This document shows positions 1 through 10,326 of a DNA stretch of 64,000 bases, in pieces. The notes below the pieces were generated by a model. The model had not been told where the DNA came from. It saw only the letters and a program-made list of their open reading frames with translations, and did no database searches. Source of the DNA: Pseudomonas chlororaphis (GTDB lineage Bacteria > Pseudomonadota > Gammaproteobacteria > Pseudomonadales > Pseudomonadaceae); NCBI GenBank assembly GCA_001023535.1, contig CP011020.1, positions 4,772,501 to 4,836,500 of the forward strand, written 5' to 3'. Position 1 is the first letter of the stretch. Each line of letters begins with the position of its first letter. The translations under genes were made by a program, and so were the position numbers.

Positions 1-52
1 GTTCTTCCGCACCACGTTTGATCAGCGCTAGCTGCTCTTCAACCGACTTCAT
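1..52 (-). CDS. tyrS: Tyrosyl-tRNA synthetase, N-terminal 17 codons only
   Basis: Reading leftward from an ATG at 52-50, the first codons give MKSVEEQLALIKRGAEE, which I recognise as the start of Pseudomonas TyrS (charges tRNA-Tyr in the cytoplasm). The gene runs off the left edge, so no catalytic motif is visible. It is divergent from the M23 peptidase gene, an arrangement also found in P. aeruginosa. The identity rests on this short N-terminus plus the gene order. Confidence 0.8.
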   Translation of the reverse strand, partial: MKSVEEQLALIKRGAEE

Positions 53-262
53 AACAGACCCGCAAGGCTCAGATTCAAAGGGCCCCAACCATACAATATC
101 GCGCACCAAATACAAGGCTTGCCCGGCACGCGGACGCCAATCCACGGACAGAGCGTCCGCGGGCTTGCTTCGAAGGGGATTTGGTTATATTTTATACAGT
201 TATTTCATCTTCATCATGTCATTCATCTTTTCCAATTCATCTTTTCAAAAGTCAAATTACCT
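53..262. promoter_or_regulatory. Divergent tyrS / M23 peptidase promoter region with a 9-bp inverted repeat
   Basis: The 210 bp between the divergent starts holds a perfect inverted repeat CGCGGACGC / GCGTCCGCG (129-137 and 153-161). An AT-rich stretch around 183-200 (TTATATTTTATACAG) could supply a -10 box. No regulator site is recognised. The hairpin lies in the transcribed leader only if the promoter is upstream of it. Confidence 0.35.
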
Positions 263-1678
263 ATGACCACCGAACCGTCTAAAGCGCCACCGCTTTACCC
301 GAAGACCCACCTGCTTGCCGCAAGTGGTATCGCCGCCCTCCTTAGCCTGGCGCTCCTGGTATTCCCCTCCAGTGACGTGGAAGCCAAAAAGACGACGCTG
401 AGCCTTGAACTGGAAAGCCCTGCTGAACAACTGACACAAGAACAAGACGCTGCCGAAGCCGTCCAAGCCACAAACGAACCGGCAGCCTCCCCTTTTGCGC
501 AGATTGAAAACAACGCCGACGACGCCCCCGAGACCGCTCAGGCCGTTGCTCCTGCGGTCGAGGAAAAGAAAGGACCGGACCATCGCGAAGTGATTGTCGC
601 CAAAGGCGACACCCTCTCTACGCTCTTTGAAAAAGTGGGCCTGCCTTCGACATCGGTCCACGAAATCCTGGCCAGCGACAAGCAAGCCAAGCAGTTCACT
701 CAACTGCAGCGCGGCCAGAAGCTCGAATTCGAACTCAATCCAGATGGCCAGTTGAACAACCTGCACACCAAGTTGAGCGACCTGGAAAGCATCACCCTGA
801 CCAAGAATGACAAGGGCTATGTATTCAACCGCGTCATCGCCAAACCCACCGTTCGCTCGGCATATGTACATGGCGTGATCAACAGCTCGCTGTCGCAATC
901 GGCAGCCCGGGCCGGCCTGTCCCACAGCCTGACCATGGACATGGCCAACGTATTTGGCTACGACATCGACTTCGCCCAGGATATTCGCCAGGGCGACGAG
1001 TTCGACATCATCTACGAGCAAAAGGTGGTCAACGGCAAAAGCGTCGGCAACGGCCCGATCCTGTCCGCACGCTTCACCAACCGTGGCAAGACGTACACTG
1101 CGGTGCGCTACACCAATAAACAGGGTAACAGCAGCTACTACACGGCGGACGGCAACAGCATGCGCAAGGCATTCATCCGTACGCCGGTTGACTTTGCTCG
1201 CATCAGCTCCAAGTTTTCCGCTGGCCGCAAGCACCCGATCCTGAACAAGATTCGCGCCCACAAAGGCGTCGACTACGCCGCACCACGGGGCACGCCGATC
1301 AAGGCTGCCGGCGATGGCAAGGTCCTGTTGGCCGGCCGCCGCGGCGGCTATGGCAACACGGTGATCATCCAGCACGGCAACACTTACCGGACGCTGTACG
1401 GCCACATGCAGGGCTTTGCCAAAGGCGTGAAGACTGGCGGCACCGTGAAGCAAGGCCAGGTGATCGGCTATATCGGAACCACCGGCCTGTCCACCGGACC
1501 GCACCTGCACTATGAATTCCAGGTCAATGGCGTCCACGTCGATCCACTGGGTCAGAAACTGCCGATGGCCGATCCGATCGCCAAGTCCGAGCGCGCCCGC
1601 TTCCTGGCTCAGAGCCAACCGCTGATGGCACGCATGGATCAAGAGAAAGCCACCCTGCTCGCCTCGAGCAAGCGCTAG
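263..1678 (+). CDS. Peptidoglycan DD-metalloendopeptidase, M23 family, with OapA/LysM-like domain
   Basis: A 471-residue envelope protein expected to cut peptidoglycan cross-links in the periplasm. An N-terminal hydrophobic segment (about residues 20-36, GIAALLSLALLVF) anchors or exports it. A low-complexity Glu/Ala linker follows, then an OapA/LysM-like domain around residues 110-180. The C-terminal M23 domain shows the zinc motif HxxxD at His333-Asp337 (HKGVD) and HLH at 414-416. The ATG at 263 is preferred over upstream in-frame starts because the protein then begins just before the signal or anchor segment. Four bases separate it from anmK, so peptidoglycan cutting and recycling genes are co-transcribed. 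It resembles the MepM group. Confidence 0.88.
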   Translation: MTTEPSKAPPLYPKTHLLAASGIAALLSLALLVFPSSDVEAKKTTLSLELESPAEQLTQEQDAAEAVQATNEPAASPFAQIENNADDAPETAQAVAPAVEEKKGPDHREVIVAKGDTLSTLFEKVGLPSTSVHEILASDKQAKQFTQLQRGQKLEFELNPDGQLNNLHTKLSDLESITLTKNDKGYVFNRVIAKPTVRSAYVHGVINSSLSQSAARAGLSHSLTMDMANVFGYDIDFAQDIRQGDEFDIIYEQKVVNGKSVGNGPILSARFTNRGKTYTAVRYTNKQGNSSYYTADGNSMRKAFIRTPVDFARISSKFSAGRKHPILNKIRAHKGVDYAAPRGTPIKAAGDGKVLLAGRRGGYGNTVIIQHGNTYRTLYGHMQGFAKGVKTGGTVKQGQVIGYIGTTGLSTGPHLHYEFQVNGVHVDPLGQKLPMADPIAKSERARFLAQSQPLMARMDQEKATLLASSKR

Positions 1679-2773
<1,095 letters not shown>

Positions 2774-2793
2774 GCCTATGAATCGCAGACAAC

Positions 2794-2830
2794 AAAACGC
2801 CGCAGTGCCGTAAGGCACTGCGGCGTTTTT
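2794..2830. terminator. Bidirectional intrinsic terminator between anmK and erpA
   Basis: A 13-bp perfect stem, ACGCCGCAGTGCC / GGCACTGCGGCGT, has a GTAA loop and is followed on the plus strand by TTTTT. The A-run on the left provides the U-tract for the minus strand. It sits between the convergent anmK and erpA genes. Confidence 0.92.
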
Positions 2831-2841
2831 GATTGACGCAA

Positions 2842-3192
2842 TCAGATCGAGAACGAAGAGCCGCACCCACACGTCGTGGTAGCGTTAGGGTTCTTGATCA
2901 CGAAACGCGAACCTTCCAGGCCTTCCTGATAATCCACCTCGGCACCCGCCAGGTACTGGAAGCTCATTGGATCGACCACCAGGCTGACGCCTTCGCGTTC
3001 CACGATGGTGTCGTCCTCGGCCACTTCCTCATCGAAAGTGAAGCCGTACTGGAAACCGGAACAACCGCCGCCCGTTACAAATACGCGCAGCTTCAAACGA
3101 TCATTGCCCTCTTCATCGACCAGGCTCTTCACCTTGTGCGCAGCACCGTGGGTAAATTGCAAAGCCGTGGGGGTGAAGGTTTCGACGCTCAT
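2842..3192 (-). CDS. erpA: Iron-sulfur cluster insertion protein ErpA
   Basis: A 116-residue A-type carrier that delivers [Fe-S] clusters to apoproteins, including those of isoprenoid synthesis. The three cluster-ligand cysteines are visible: Cys44 in [11 protein letters not shown], and Cys108/Cys110 in the C-terminal [10 protein letters not shown] chose the ATG at 3192 because it follows a GGGAGA ribosome site and gives the family length; a longer upstream frame has no family-like sequence. It is convergent with anmK and shares its terminator. Confidence 0.94.
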   Translation of the reverse strand: MSVETFTPTALQFTHGAAHKVKSLVDEEGNDRLKLRVFVTGGGCSGFQYGFTFDEEVAEDDTIVEREGVSLVVDPMSFQYLAGAEVDYQEGLEGSRFVIKNPNATTTCGCGSSFSI

Positions 3193-3333
3193 GCTGAATA
3201 TCTCCCGGCGTTTACGCCGCCATAATGCGTGATGGCGGGCATTATCCGCTTCTCCTACCAAATCGGTCAACTATTAGAAGCGCGGCTGCAAGCTCCAGGT
3301 TTCAGGCTGGAGTCTTGCCGCTTTCAAACGGCT

Positions 3334-4368
3334 TTAAGGCAACATCCCCGCGTGGGACAACCCCAGGCGCTCATCCAGCCCGAACAGGATGTTCATGTTC
3401 TGCACCGCCTGGCCCGATGCACCCTTGACCAGGTTATCGATGACCGACAACACCACCACCAGGTCACCATCCTGCGGACGGTGCACGGCGATACGGCAAA
3501 CGTTCGCGCCACGCACACTGCGGGTTTCCGGATGACTGCCAGCCGGCATGACGTCCACGAACGGTTCGTTGGCATAGCGTTTTTCGAACAACGCCTGCAA
3601 GTCTACCGAGCGATCGACGACGGTTGCGTAGAGAGTGGAGTGGATGCCGCGAATCATCGGCGTCAGGTGCGGGACGAAGGTCAGGCCGACGTCCTTGCCC
3701 GCGGCACGGCGCAGGCCCTGGCGGATTTCCGGCAAATGCCGGTGACCTTTGACGGCATAGGCCTTCATGCTCTCCGATGTTTCGGAGTACAGCGAGCCTA
3801 CGCTGGCGCCACGCCCGGCACCGCTGACACCGGATTTGCAGTCGGCGATCAAGCGCGACGCATCGGCCAGGCCTGCTTCGAGCAGCGGCAGGAAGCCCAA
3901 CTGTGTTGCCGTTGGATAGCAACCCGGCACCGCGATCAGTCGCGCTTGTTTTATTTTTTCGCGGTTGACTTCCGGCAGGCCGTAGACGGCTTCTTCGAGC
4001 AACTGCGGCGCACCGTGGGGCTGGCCGTACCATTTGGCCCACTCGTCCGCATCCTGCAGGCGGAAGTCCGCCGACAGATCGATGACCTTGGTCCCCGCAG
4101 CCAGCAGCTCACCCGCCAGGGCGTGGGCAACTCCGTGAGGCGTGGCGAAGAACACCACGTCGCAGGCGCCCAGGGTCTCGATGTCTGGAACACTGAAAGC
4201 CAGGCCATCGTAGTGGCCTCGCAGGTTCGGATACAGGTCGGCGACAGCCAGGCCAGCCTCGGATCGCGAGGTAATGACCACCACCTCAGCTTGCGGATGC
4301 TGTGCCAATAGACGCAGCAGTTCGACACCGGTGTAACCCGTGCCGCCGACGATACCGACCTTGACCAT
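3334..4368 (-). CDS. argC: N-acetyl-gamma-glutamyl-phosphate reductase
   Basis: A 344-residue cytoplasmic enzyme of arginine synthesis that reduces N-acetylglutamyl-5-phosphate with NADPH to the semialdehyde. The Rossmann motif [10 protein letters not shown] starts at residue 5. The catalytic cysteine is Cys150 in VPGCYPTA. The ATG at 4368 gives exactly the usual Pseudomonas length; 24 extra in-frame codons upstream look non-coding. It is divergent from hemJ. Confidence 0.95.
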   Translation of the reverse strand: MVKVGIVGGTGYTGVELLRLLAQHPQAEVVVITSRSEAGLAVADLYPNLRGHYDGLAFSVPDIETLGACDVVFFATPHGVAHALAGELLAAGTKVIDLSADFRLQDADEWAKWYGQPHGAPQLLEEAVYGLPEVNREKIKQARLIAVPGCYPTATQLGFLPLLEAGLADASRLIADCKSGVSGAGRGASVGSLYSETSESMKAYAVKGHRHLPEIRQGLRRAAGKDVGLTFVPHLTPMIRGIHSTLYATVVDRSVDLQALFEKRYANEPFVDVMPAGSHPETRSVRGANVCRIAVHRPQDGDLVVVLSVIDNLVKGASGQAVQNMNILFGLDERLGLSHAGMLP

Positions 4369-4502
4369 AAACCTGCCCTCAACGAACCCACTGGAAAGCC
4401 GTCGATGATAGGGGGCGCGCGGCGCCGCGACAACCGCCAAGGTGACGTGTGGCCGCTCTAACCTCTACTATCGGGCTACCGTGAATCTGGGAATAACTCA
4501 AA

Positions 4503-4934
4503 ATGCTCTATCTGTGGCTCAAAGCACTTCACATCGTCAGCATGGTCTGCTGGTTCGCAGGGCTGTTCTACCTGCCTCGCCTGTTCGTCTATCACGCCCA
4601 AAGCGAGGACAGCGTCAGCCAGGAACGCTTCAGCGTGATGGAGCGCAAGTTGTATCGCGGCATCATGGGCCCGGCAATGATCGCCACCCTGGTGTTCGGC
4701 ATCGGGCTGCTGAGCCTGAACGCCGGCGCGTATTTCACCCAGGGTGGCTGGATGCACGCCAAACTGACGCTGGTGGTGCTGCTGATCGGTTATCACCACA
4801 TGTGCGGCGCCCAGGTAAAACGCTTCGCCCGTGGCGAAAACACCCGCAGCCATGTCTTTTATCGCTGGTTCAATGAAGTGCCGGTTCTGATATTGCTGGC
4901 TATTGTAATTCTGGTCGTGGTTCGCCCGTTCTAG
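4503..4934 (+). CDS. hemJ: Protoporphyrinogen oxidase HemJ (UPF0093)
   Basis: A 143-residue inner-membrane protein that oxidises protoporphyrinogen IX to protoporphyrin IX late in haem synthesis. It has about four hydrophobic helices and the family N-terminus LYLWLKALHIVSMVCWFAGLF, which carries the conserved histidine at position 10. Charged loops (LPRLFVYH) follow, also typical of HemJ. It is a separate unit between argC (divergent) and a flavin oxidoreductase gene that starts 49 nt downstream. Confidence 0.88.
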   Translation: MLYLWLKALHIVSMVCWFAGLFYLPRLFVYHAQSEDSVSQERFSVMERKLYRGIMGPAMIATLVFGIGLLSLNAGAYFTQGGWMHAKLTLVVLLIGYHHMCGAQVKRFARGENTRSHVFYRWFNEVPVLILLAIVILVVVRPF

Positions 4935-4983
4935 GACAAAGCCTAACCTTCCAATCGGCACTACTTTATCCGGGGTACTTCTC

Positions 4984-5952
4984 ATGTCGCTGCCCGCTCT
5001 GCTCGAACAACGCCTGCGCTTGCCCGTCGTGGCTGCGCCGATGTTCCTGATTTCCAATCCACAGCTGGTACTGGCCTGCTGCCGAAACGGTATCGTCGGC
5101 AGCTTTCCCGCACTGAACCAGCGCGAAAGCAGTGGCTTCAAGGCCTGGCTGGAGGAAATCGAAGCAGGCCTGGCAATACTGGAGAATCCGGCCCCCTACG
5201 CCGTCAACCTGATCGTCCATCACAGCAATCCGCGCCTTCAGGCCGACCTGGCGATCTGCATCGAACACAAGGTGCCGATCGTCATCACCAGCCTGGGCGC
5301 GGTCAAGGAACTGGTGGACGCCGTGCATGGCTATGGTGGCCTGGTGTTCCACGACGTCACCACGCGGCGCCACGCCGAGAAAGCAGCCGAAGCCGGCGTT
5401 GATGGCCTGATCGCCGTGGCGGCCGGCGCCGGGGGCCATGCCGGGACCTGGAGCCCGTTCTCGCTGGTCGCCGAGATCCGCCAGTTCTTCGATAAAACCT
5501 TGCTGCTGGCGGGCTGTCTGAACCACGGCCATCAGATACTGGCCGCCCAGTTGCTCGGCGCGGACCTGGCCTATTTCGGGACACGCTTCATCGGCACCGG
5601 CGAAAGCCATGCGCCCGACGCCTATAAAGAGATGTTGCTCACATCCAGAGCCGCAGACATCGTGCATACTCCTGCGGTATCCGGGGTGCCGGCCAGCTTC
5701 ATGCGCCAGAGCCTGGAAAACGCCGGCTTCGACCTCGCTGCCTTGCAGGGCAAAGGCGAAGTCGACTTTGGCTCGAAGCTCAAGCCGCTGAACGATGAGG
5801 CCAAGGCCTGGAAAAGCGTGTGGTCCGCCGGCCAGGGCGTGGGGGAAATCCATGATCTGCCCAGCGTCGATGAGTTGGTGGCCCGACTGGACAAAGAATA
5901 CCGCCAGGCGCAAGCCCGGGCGACGCAGCTCGGCGGCCAATGGCCTCGCTGA
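4984..5952 (+). CDS. NAD(P)H-dependent flavin oxidoreductase, nitronate monooxygenase-like
   Basis: A 322-residue FMN TIM-barrel protein of the class I nitronate monooxygenase / 2-nitropropane dioxygenase family. It has the N-terminal RLPVVAAPMFLIS segment and the phosphate-binding AAGAGGHAG motif near residue 143-151. Nitronate oxidation is the best-known family activity, but many members act on other substrates, so the substrate here is open. The gene ends 53 nt before the DUF805 gene. Confidence 0.8.
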   Translation: MSLPALLEQRLRLPVVAAPMFLISNPQLVLACCRNGIVGSFPALNQRESSGFKAWLEEIEAGLAILENPAPYAVNLIVHHSNPRLQADLAICIEHKVPIVITSLGAVKELVDAVHGYGGLVFHDVTTRRHAEKAAEAGVDGLIAVAAGAGGHAGTWSPFSLVAEIRQFFDKTLLLAGCLNHGHQILAAQLLGADLAYFGTRFIGTGESHAPDAYKEMLLTSRAADIVHTPAVSGVPASFMRQSLENAGFDLAALQGKGEVDFGSKLKPLNDEAKAWKSVWSAGQGVGEIHDLPSVDELVARLDKEYRQAQARATQLGGQWPR

Positions 5953-6005
5953 ACTGCCCCGATCAAAAACCGCTGCATAACCATTTAGAGACAAGGATGC
6001 CGGGC

Positions 6006-6974
6006 ATGAGTGAAACCCGTTTCAATATCGTATTCGACGGAGCCCTGATGCCGGGCGTCGATACCACCACAGCCAAACTCAACCTCGCCGAGTTGTTCAA
6101 GAGCGATGTCAGCGCCATCGAGCGGTTGTTCAGTGGCCGCAAGGTTGCGCTCAAAAGCAACCTGTCCCAAAGCGAAGCCCAGAAATACCTGGAAGCGCTG
6201 AACAAAAGCGGAATCGATGCCCGGATCGAGGCAGAGCCATCTCTCCAACTGGACCTCGGCGAAGTGCAGGACTCGCCCCAGCAGCCAGGCGCACGCCACT
6301 CTGACGCGCTCATTGATCCCGTCTCCCCCTACGCTCCCCCTCGGGCCGACGTTGGCGAAAGCCTCGCCACCTACAGCACCCTCAAACCCTTCAGTTTCGA
6401 AGGCCGTATCGGGCGCCTGCGCTACCTGGCCTGGACCATGGTCCTGACACTCGCCATGTTGCCCGTCATCGGCATCGCCTTCTGGTACAGCCTGTCATGG
6501 GTCCTCGCTTCGAATTCGCTGGCGGCCATGATCGTCGGCGGGTTGATCGGCGGGGCCATCTTCCTCGGCTTTGCCTTCGTGAGCATCCAGTTCAGCGTCC
6601 AGCGCCTGCATGACATTGGCTGGTCCGGCTGGCTGTGGCTGCTCAACCTGGTGCCGTTCGTAGGCAGCGTCTTCCCGCTCGTGATGATCTGCGCGCCAGG
6701 CAACGACGGCCCCAACCGCTACGGCCCACCGCCACCGCCTAACAGCACCGCGGTCAAGGTTCTGTCGTGGCTATGGGTCGTGCTGATCGTCCTGATGATC
6801 GTTGGCGCCGTGGCCGGGGCCTTCAGCGGCCTCTCCGAGGACTACGACACCAGTTCCCTGAGCAGCTACGAAAGCAGTGAATCCAGCGACGAGACCAGCG
6901 CAGAACCCGCTGCCGAGGCAGCCGAGCCCGCCTCTCCTTCTGTAGACTATGAAGAGGAACAAGAGGAACAATAA
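6006..6974 (+). CDS. DUF805 membrane protein with an extra N-terminal domain
   Basis: A 322-residue protein. About the first 95 residues are soluble and contain a repeated charged pattern (FSGRKVALKSNLSQ). A proline-rich linker (about 100-125) follows, then a DUF805 domain with about four membrane helices from residue 140 to 260, including the FEGRIGRLRYLAW entry motif and LHDIGWSG. The tail is Ser/Glu-rich and acidic (SSYESSESSDE) and ends in EEQEEQ. The ATG at 6006 is favoured over 5997 because AAGG at 5993-5996 is correctly spaced for it. The function is unknown; DUF805 is common in proteobacterial inner membranes. Confidence 0.75.
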   Translation: MSETRFNIVFDGALMPGVDTTTAKLNLAELFKSDVSAIERLFSGRKVALKSNLSQSEAQKYLEALNKSGIDARIEAEPSLQLDLGEVQDSPQQPGARHSDALIDPVSPYAPPRADVGESLATYSTLKPFSFEGRIGRLRYLAWTMVLTLAMLPVIGIAFWYSLSWVLASNSLAAMIVGGLIGGAIFLGFAFVSIQFSVQRLHDIGWSGWLWLLNLVPFVGSVFPLVMICAPGNDGPNRYGPPPPPNSTAVKVLSWLWVVLIVLMIVGAVAGAFSGLSEDYDTSSLSSYESSESSDETSAEPAAEAAEPASPSVDYEEEQEEQ

Positions 6975-7036
6975 GCGCGCTGCGTACCGGTGACAGCCCA
7001 GTCCACTGGCGGCGGGCTGTTGCGATGGAGAACTGC

Positions 7037-7825
7037 ATGACCCGTTACGCTCTGATCACTGGCGCTTCCAGCGGCATAGGCCTGGCCATGGCCGAAGCGC
7101 TGGCCCGGCGCGGTCGCGACCTGATACTGGTGGCCCGACAGCGTGATCGGCTGGAAAGTATTGCCATTGAACTGACCCAGCGCTTTGGCGTAGAGGTGTT
7201 GTTCCGGGCCTGCGACCTGGGCGAACCGTTGAGGCTTTCAGGTTTTCTCTTGGAGCTGGAGGAAGGCGAGCGGCAAATCGACTTGCTGGTCAATTGTGCG
7301 GGCATCGGCACCTGCGGCCCGTTCCTGGGCCAGGACTGGATGACCGAACAGGACCTGATCGAAGTGAACATCCTCGCCCTGACGCGCATTTGCCACGCCG
7401 TCGGCAACAGCATGGCCTTGCAGGGTGGCGGCCAGATCCTCAACGTGGCATCGACGGCCGCGTTCAAGCCCGGCCCATGGATGAGCACCTATCACGCCAG
7501 CAAGGCCTACGTGCTGCACTTCTCCGAAGCCCTGCGGGTCGAACTGAAAAAGTGTGCGATCAAGGTCTCGGTGCTTTGCCCCGGCCCGACCCGTACCGGT
7601 TTTTTTGCCAGGGCGCAGATGCACGAGCAGCACCTCACCCACGACAAGCACCTGATGAGCCCGGAAGAAGTCGCGCTGTACGCCGTGCGTGCGCTGGACA
7701 AAAACACCGCCATCATCATTCCCGGACGCCGCAACCGCTGGTTGGCCGCCTTGCCACGCCTGGGCTCGCGGTGGCTGGTCCGGACCCTCGCCGGCAGGAC
7801 CAACAAGGCCTACTGCCCGCGCTGA
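7037..7825 (+). CDS. Short-chain dehydrogenase/reductase (SDR)
   Basis: A 262-residue classical SDR oxidoreductase. The nucleotide motif TGASSGIG lies at residues 7-14 and the catalytic pair is Tyr152-xxx-Lys156 (YHASK), with the active-site Ser in NVASTA. It resembles the DltE/YqjQ type with a basic C-terminus (PGRRNRWLA), but the substrate cannot be assigned. The ATG at 7037 has GGAG six bases upstream, better than the ATG at 7025. Confidence 0.85.
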   Translation: MTRYALITGASSGIGLAMAEALARRGRDLILVARQRDRLESIAIELTQRFGVEVLFRACDLGEPLRLSGFLLELEEGERQIDLLVNCAGIGTCGPFLGQDWMTEQDLIEVNILALTRICHAVGNSMALQGGGQILNVASTAAFKPGPWMSTYHASKAYVLHFSEALRVELKKCAIKVSVLCPGPTRTGFFARAQMHEQHLTHDKHLMSPEEVALYAVRALDKNTAIIIPGRRNRWLAALPRLGSRWLVRTLAGRTNKAYCPR

Positions 7826-7907
7826 TCTGCCGAACGTTTAAAAACCCAGGCTCGCCGACCGAGCCTTCAGTACACTCGACCTCGACCCACTCAACGGAGA
7901 AACAGCT

Positions 7908-8246
7908 GTGGATACTCTGTTTACCAAGATCATCAACCGGGAAATCCCGGCGAAGATCATTTACGAGGATGACCAGGTCCTGGCCTTCCACGACATCGCC
8001 CCCCAGGCGCCGGTGCATTTTCTGGTCATTCCGAAAAAACCGATTCGCACCCTCAATGACCTGACCGAAGCGGACAAAGGCCTAGCCGGGCACATTCTGT
8101 TCACCGCCCAGCGCCTGGCGCTTGAACTGGGCTGCGAGGAAGGCTTTCGCGTGGTGATGAACTGCAATGAACTCGGTGGACAGACCGTCTATCACATTCA
8201 TATGCACGTGCTGGGACAGCGCCAGATGAACTGGCCGCCGGGTTGA
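7908..8246 (+). CDS. HIT-family purine nucleoside phosphoramidase/hydrolase (Hint-like)
   Basis: A 112-residue cytoplasmic histidine-triad protein. The motif His96-x-His98-x-His100 (HIHMHVLGQ) is complete, and the N-terminus CDxxx is replaced here by DTLFTKIINREIPAKIIYED, the usual Hint/YcfF start. Family members hydrolyse AMP-lysine or AMP-NH2-type adducts. It starts with GTG, preceded by GGAGA at 7896-7900, and ends about 70 nt before coq7. Confidence 0.9.
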   Translation: MDTLFTKIINREIPAKIIYEDDQVLAFHDIAPQAPVHFLVIPKKPIRTLNDLTEADKGLAGHILFTAQRLALELGCEEGFRVVMNCNELGGQTVYHIHMHVLGQRQMNWPPG

Positions 8247-8319
8247 TAACCCTGACCCAACGCAAATCACCGGCGGCCGATTGAGTTAAACTGGCCGCTG
8301 TTTTTTCCCGGAGGTACGC

Positions 8320-8967
8320 ATGACTACCCAACGTCACTACTCGCCGATTGACCGCCTGCTGCTGCAAGCCGATACCGCGATGCGCACGCTATTGCCCTTC
8401 AGTGGCCAACCGTATCGGCCATCGCCGGCTATCGTGCAGCCGGACGCCCAGCTCAGTGACGAGCAGACCCGCCACGTGGCTGGCCTGATGCGAATCAACC
8501 ACACCGGTGAAGTCTGCGCCCAGGCCTTGTACCAAGGCCAGGCGTTGACCGCGAAATTGCCCCGGGTGCGCGAGGCCATGGAGCATGCCGCCGAAGAAGA
8601 AATCGACCATCTGGTCTGGTGCGAGCAACGCATTCGCCAACTGGGCAGCCACACCAGCGTCCTGAATCCGCTGTTCTACGGCATGTCATTCGGCATCGGC
8701 GCCGTGGCCGGGTTGATCAGCGACAAGGTCAGCCTGGGGTTCGTCGCCGCAACCGAGCATCAGGTGTGCAAGCACCTCAATGAACACCTGGAACAACTCC
8801 CCGCCGAGGATGAAAAATCCCGCGCGATTCTGGAGCAGATGCGCAAGGACGAAGAACACCACGCCGAAAGCGCGCTCGAGGCCGGCGGCTTCCGCTTCCC
8901 GGCTCCCGTGAAGTTCGGCATGAGCCTGCTGGCCAAGGTCATGACCAAGAGCACCTACCGGATCTGA
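8320..8967 (+). CDS. coq7: 3-demethoxyubiquinol 3-hydroxylase Coq7
   Basis: A 215-residue di-iron hydroxylase that adds the C-6 hydroxyl in ubiquinone synthesis and is peripheral to the inner membrane. The carboxylate/His ligand motifs are visible: HTGEVCAQ (about residue 64), the EEEIDHL helix (about 90), and EEHHAESA near residue 182. Pseudomonas uses this Coq7 instead of UbiF. In P. aeruginosa, as I recall, speD lies between coq7 and the OsmC gene; here only about 60 bp separate them. Confidence 0.94.
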   Translation: MTTQRHYSPIDRLLLQADTAMRTLLPFSGQPYRPSPAIVQPDAQLSDEQTRHVAGLMRINHTGEVCAQALYQGQALTAKLPRVREAMEHAAEEEIDHLVWCEQRIRQLGSHTSVLNPLFYGMSFGIGAVAGLISDKVSLGFVAATEHQVCKHLNEHLEQLPAEDEKSRAILEQMRKDEEHHAESALEAGGFRFPAPVKFGMSLLAKVMTKSTYRI

Positions 8968-8977
8968 CAAGGCCAAT

Positions 8978-9017
8978 GTTCATGTGGCAACGGCGTGTGC
9001 GCCCTTGCCACGATGAA
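8978..9017. terminator. Bidirectional hairpin between coq7 and osmC-like gene
   Basis: The arm GTTCATGTGGCAA (8978-8990) pairs with TTGCCACgATGAAC (9005-9017), with one bulged base and a GC-rich loop. There is no clear T-run, so termination efficiency is uncertain. Its position between convergent genes fits a terminator. Confidence 0.55.
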
Positions 9018-9027
9018 CTCAGCTCGA

Positions 9028-9450
9028 TCAGCCCAGCTCGATGATTTCGTAATCGTGGGTGATTTCAACGCCCGCAGCGCCAAGCATGATCGAAGCCGAG
9101 CAGTATTTCTCGGCAGACAACTCGATGGCCCGCTTGACCTGGGCTTCCTTCAGCGCACGCCCTTTCACCACGAAATGCATGTGGATCTTGGTAAACACTT
9201 TCGGATCTTCCGTGGCGCGTTCCGCTTCCAGGAACGCTTCACAACTTTCGACGGCCTGGCGCGACTTCTTGAGAATGCTGACCACGTCGAAGTTACTGCA
9301 ACCGCCTACGCCCAGCAGGAGCATTTCCATGGGCCGGACACCCAGGTTCCGACCACCGGCATCGGGCGGGCCATCCATGACGACCACGTGACCACTGCCC
9401 GACTCACCGAGGAACATGGCTTCGCCAGCCCATTGGATGCGTGCCTTCAT
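9028..9450 (-). CDS. OsmC/Ohr-superfamily protein (YhfA type)
   Basis: A 140-residue cytoplasmic protein of the OsmC superfamily, whose members use paired cysteines to reduce peroxides. Cys51 lies in the typical GVGGCSNFDVVSIL helix and a second cysteine is Cys70 (VESCEAF). The spacing is short for classical OsmC/Ohr, which is why I prefer the YhfA-like subgroup. The ATG at 9450 is preferred over an in-frame TTG two codons upstream because GGAG is correctly spaced from the ATG. The gene next to it is vfr, divergent. Confidence 0.85.
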   Translation of the reverse strand: MKARIQWAGEAMFLGESGSGHVVVMDGPPDAGGRNLGVRPMEMLLLGVGGCSNFDVVSILKKSRQAVESCEAFLEAERATEDPKVFTKIHMHFVVKGRALKEAQVKRAIELSAEKYCSASIMLGAAGVEITHDYEIIELG

Positions 9451-9681
9451 CGCCAAGACTCCACTGTCTAAAAAAGGGTCGCCAGCTTAGCACAGCCCTC
9501 CGTCGTGGCTGCTTTTGCCTTACGTCGCCTGACACTTACGTCCCTGAGTAAATTCTCGAATCAATTTTGAGTGCCTCTGTTAAGCTGGCGCCAACTCGCT
9601 GGCTTATTGCCAGCTTTCAGCGATTTTCATCGCGCCCATAAAAACCAAACCTCATACCGCGCCGTTTTTCGGGACACAACC

Positions 9682-10326
9682 ATGGTTGCCATTACTCCCA
9701 CGCTCAAGATCAAGAATCTCGACAAGCTCTTGATGCATTGCCAGCGCCGCCGCTATCCGGCCAAGCACAACATCATTTGCGCAGGGGACCGTTCGGACAC
9801 GTTGTTTTTCATCATCAAGGGATCGGTCACCATCCTGATCGAGGATGACGACGGGCGGGAGATGATCATCGCCTACCTCAACTCCGGGGACTTTTTCGGT
9901 GAGCTGGGGTTGTTCGAGCAGGCAGGCAAGGAACAGCAACGCAGTGCGTGGGTGCGAACCAAGATCGAATGCGAAGTCGCGGAAATCAGCTACACGAAAT
10001 TCCGAGAACTGTCCCTGCAAGACGCGGACATTCTTTACGTCCTCAGCGGACAAATCGCACAGCGCCTGCGCAACACAACTCGCAAGGTCGGCGACCTGGC
10101 CTTTTTCGACGTGACGGGGCGCGTGGCCCGCTGCCTGCTGGACCTGTGCAAGCAGCCCGACGCCATGACCCACCCGGACGGCATGCAAATCAAGGTCACT
10201 CGCCAGGAAATCGGCCGGATCGTTGGCTGCTCCCGGGAAATGGTCGGCCGTGTGCTGAAGGATCTGGAAGAGCGCAACCTGGTCGACGTCAAAGGCAAGA
10301 CCATGGTGGTGTTCGGAACGCGTTAA
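9682..10326 (+). CDS. vfr: cAMP-activated global regulator Vfr (CRP family)
   Basis: A 214-residue homodimeric transcription factor that binds cAMP and controls virulence, catabolism and motility genes in Pseudomonas. The start [17 protein letters not shown] and the segment [11 protein letters not shown] (cyclic-nucleotide pocket, near residue 72) match Vfr closely. The HTH lies near residue 168 ([20 protein letters not shown]). The length equals P. aeruginosa Vfr. The stop codon overlaps the stop of the opposite gene by 4 nt. The 225-bp upstream region has a GCTGGC / GCCAGC hairpin near 9597-9615. Confidence 0.95.
   Translation: MVAITPTLKIKNLDKLLMHCQRRRYPAKHNIICAGDRSDTLFFIIKGSVTILIEDDDGREMIIAYLNSGDFFGELGLFEQAGKEQQRSAWVRTKIECEVAEISYTKFRELSLQDADILYVLSGQIAQRLRNTTRKVGDLAFFDVTGRVARCLLDLCKQPDAMTHPDGMQIKVTRQEIGRIVGCSREMVGRVLKDLEERNLVDVKGKTMVVFGTR

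Noticed and set aside
119..262. N-terminal extension of the M23 peptidase
   Set aside because: The extra 48 residues are basic and irregular and would bury the export segment; the ATG at 263 is a better start.
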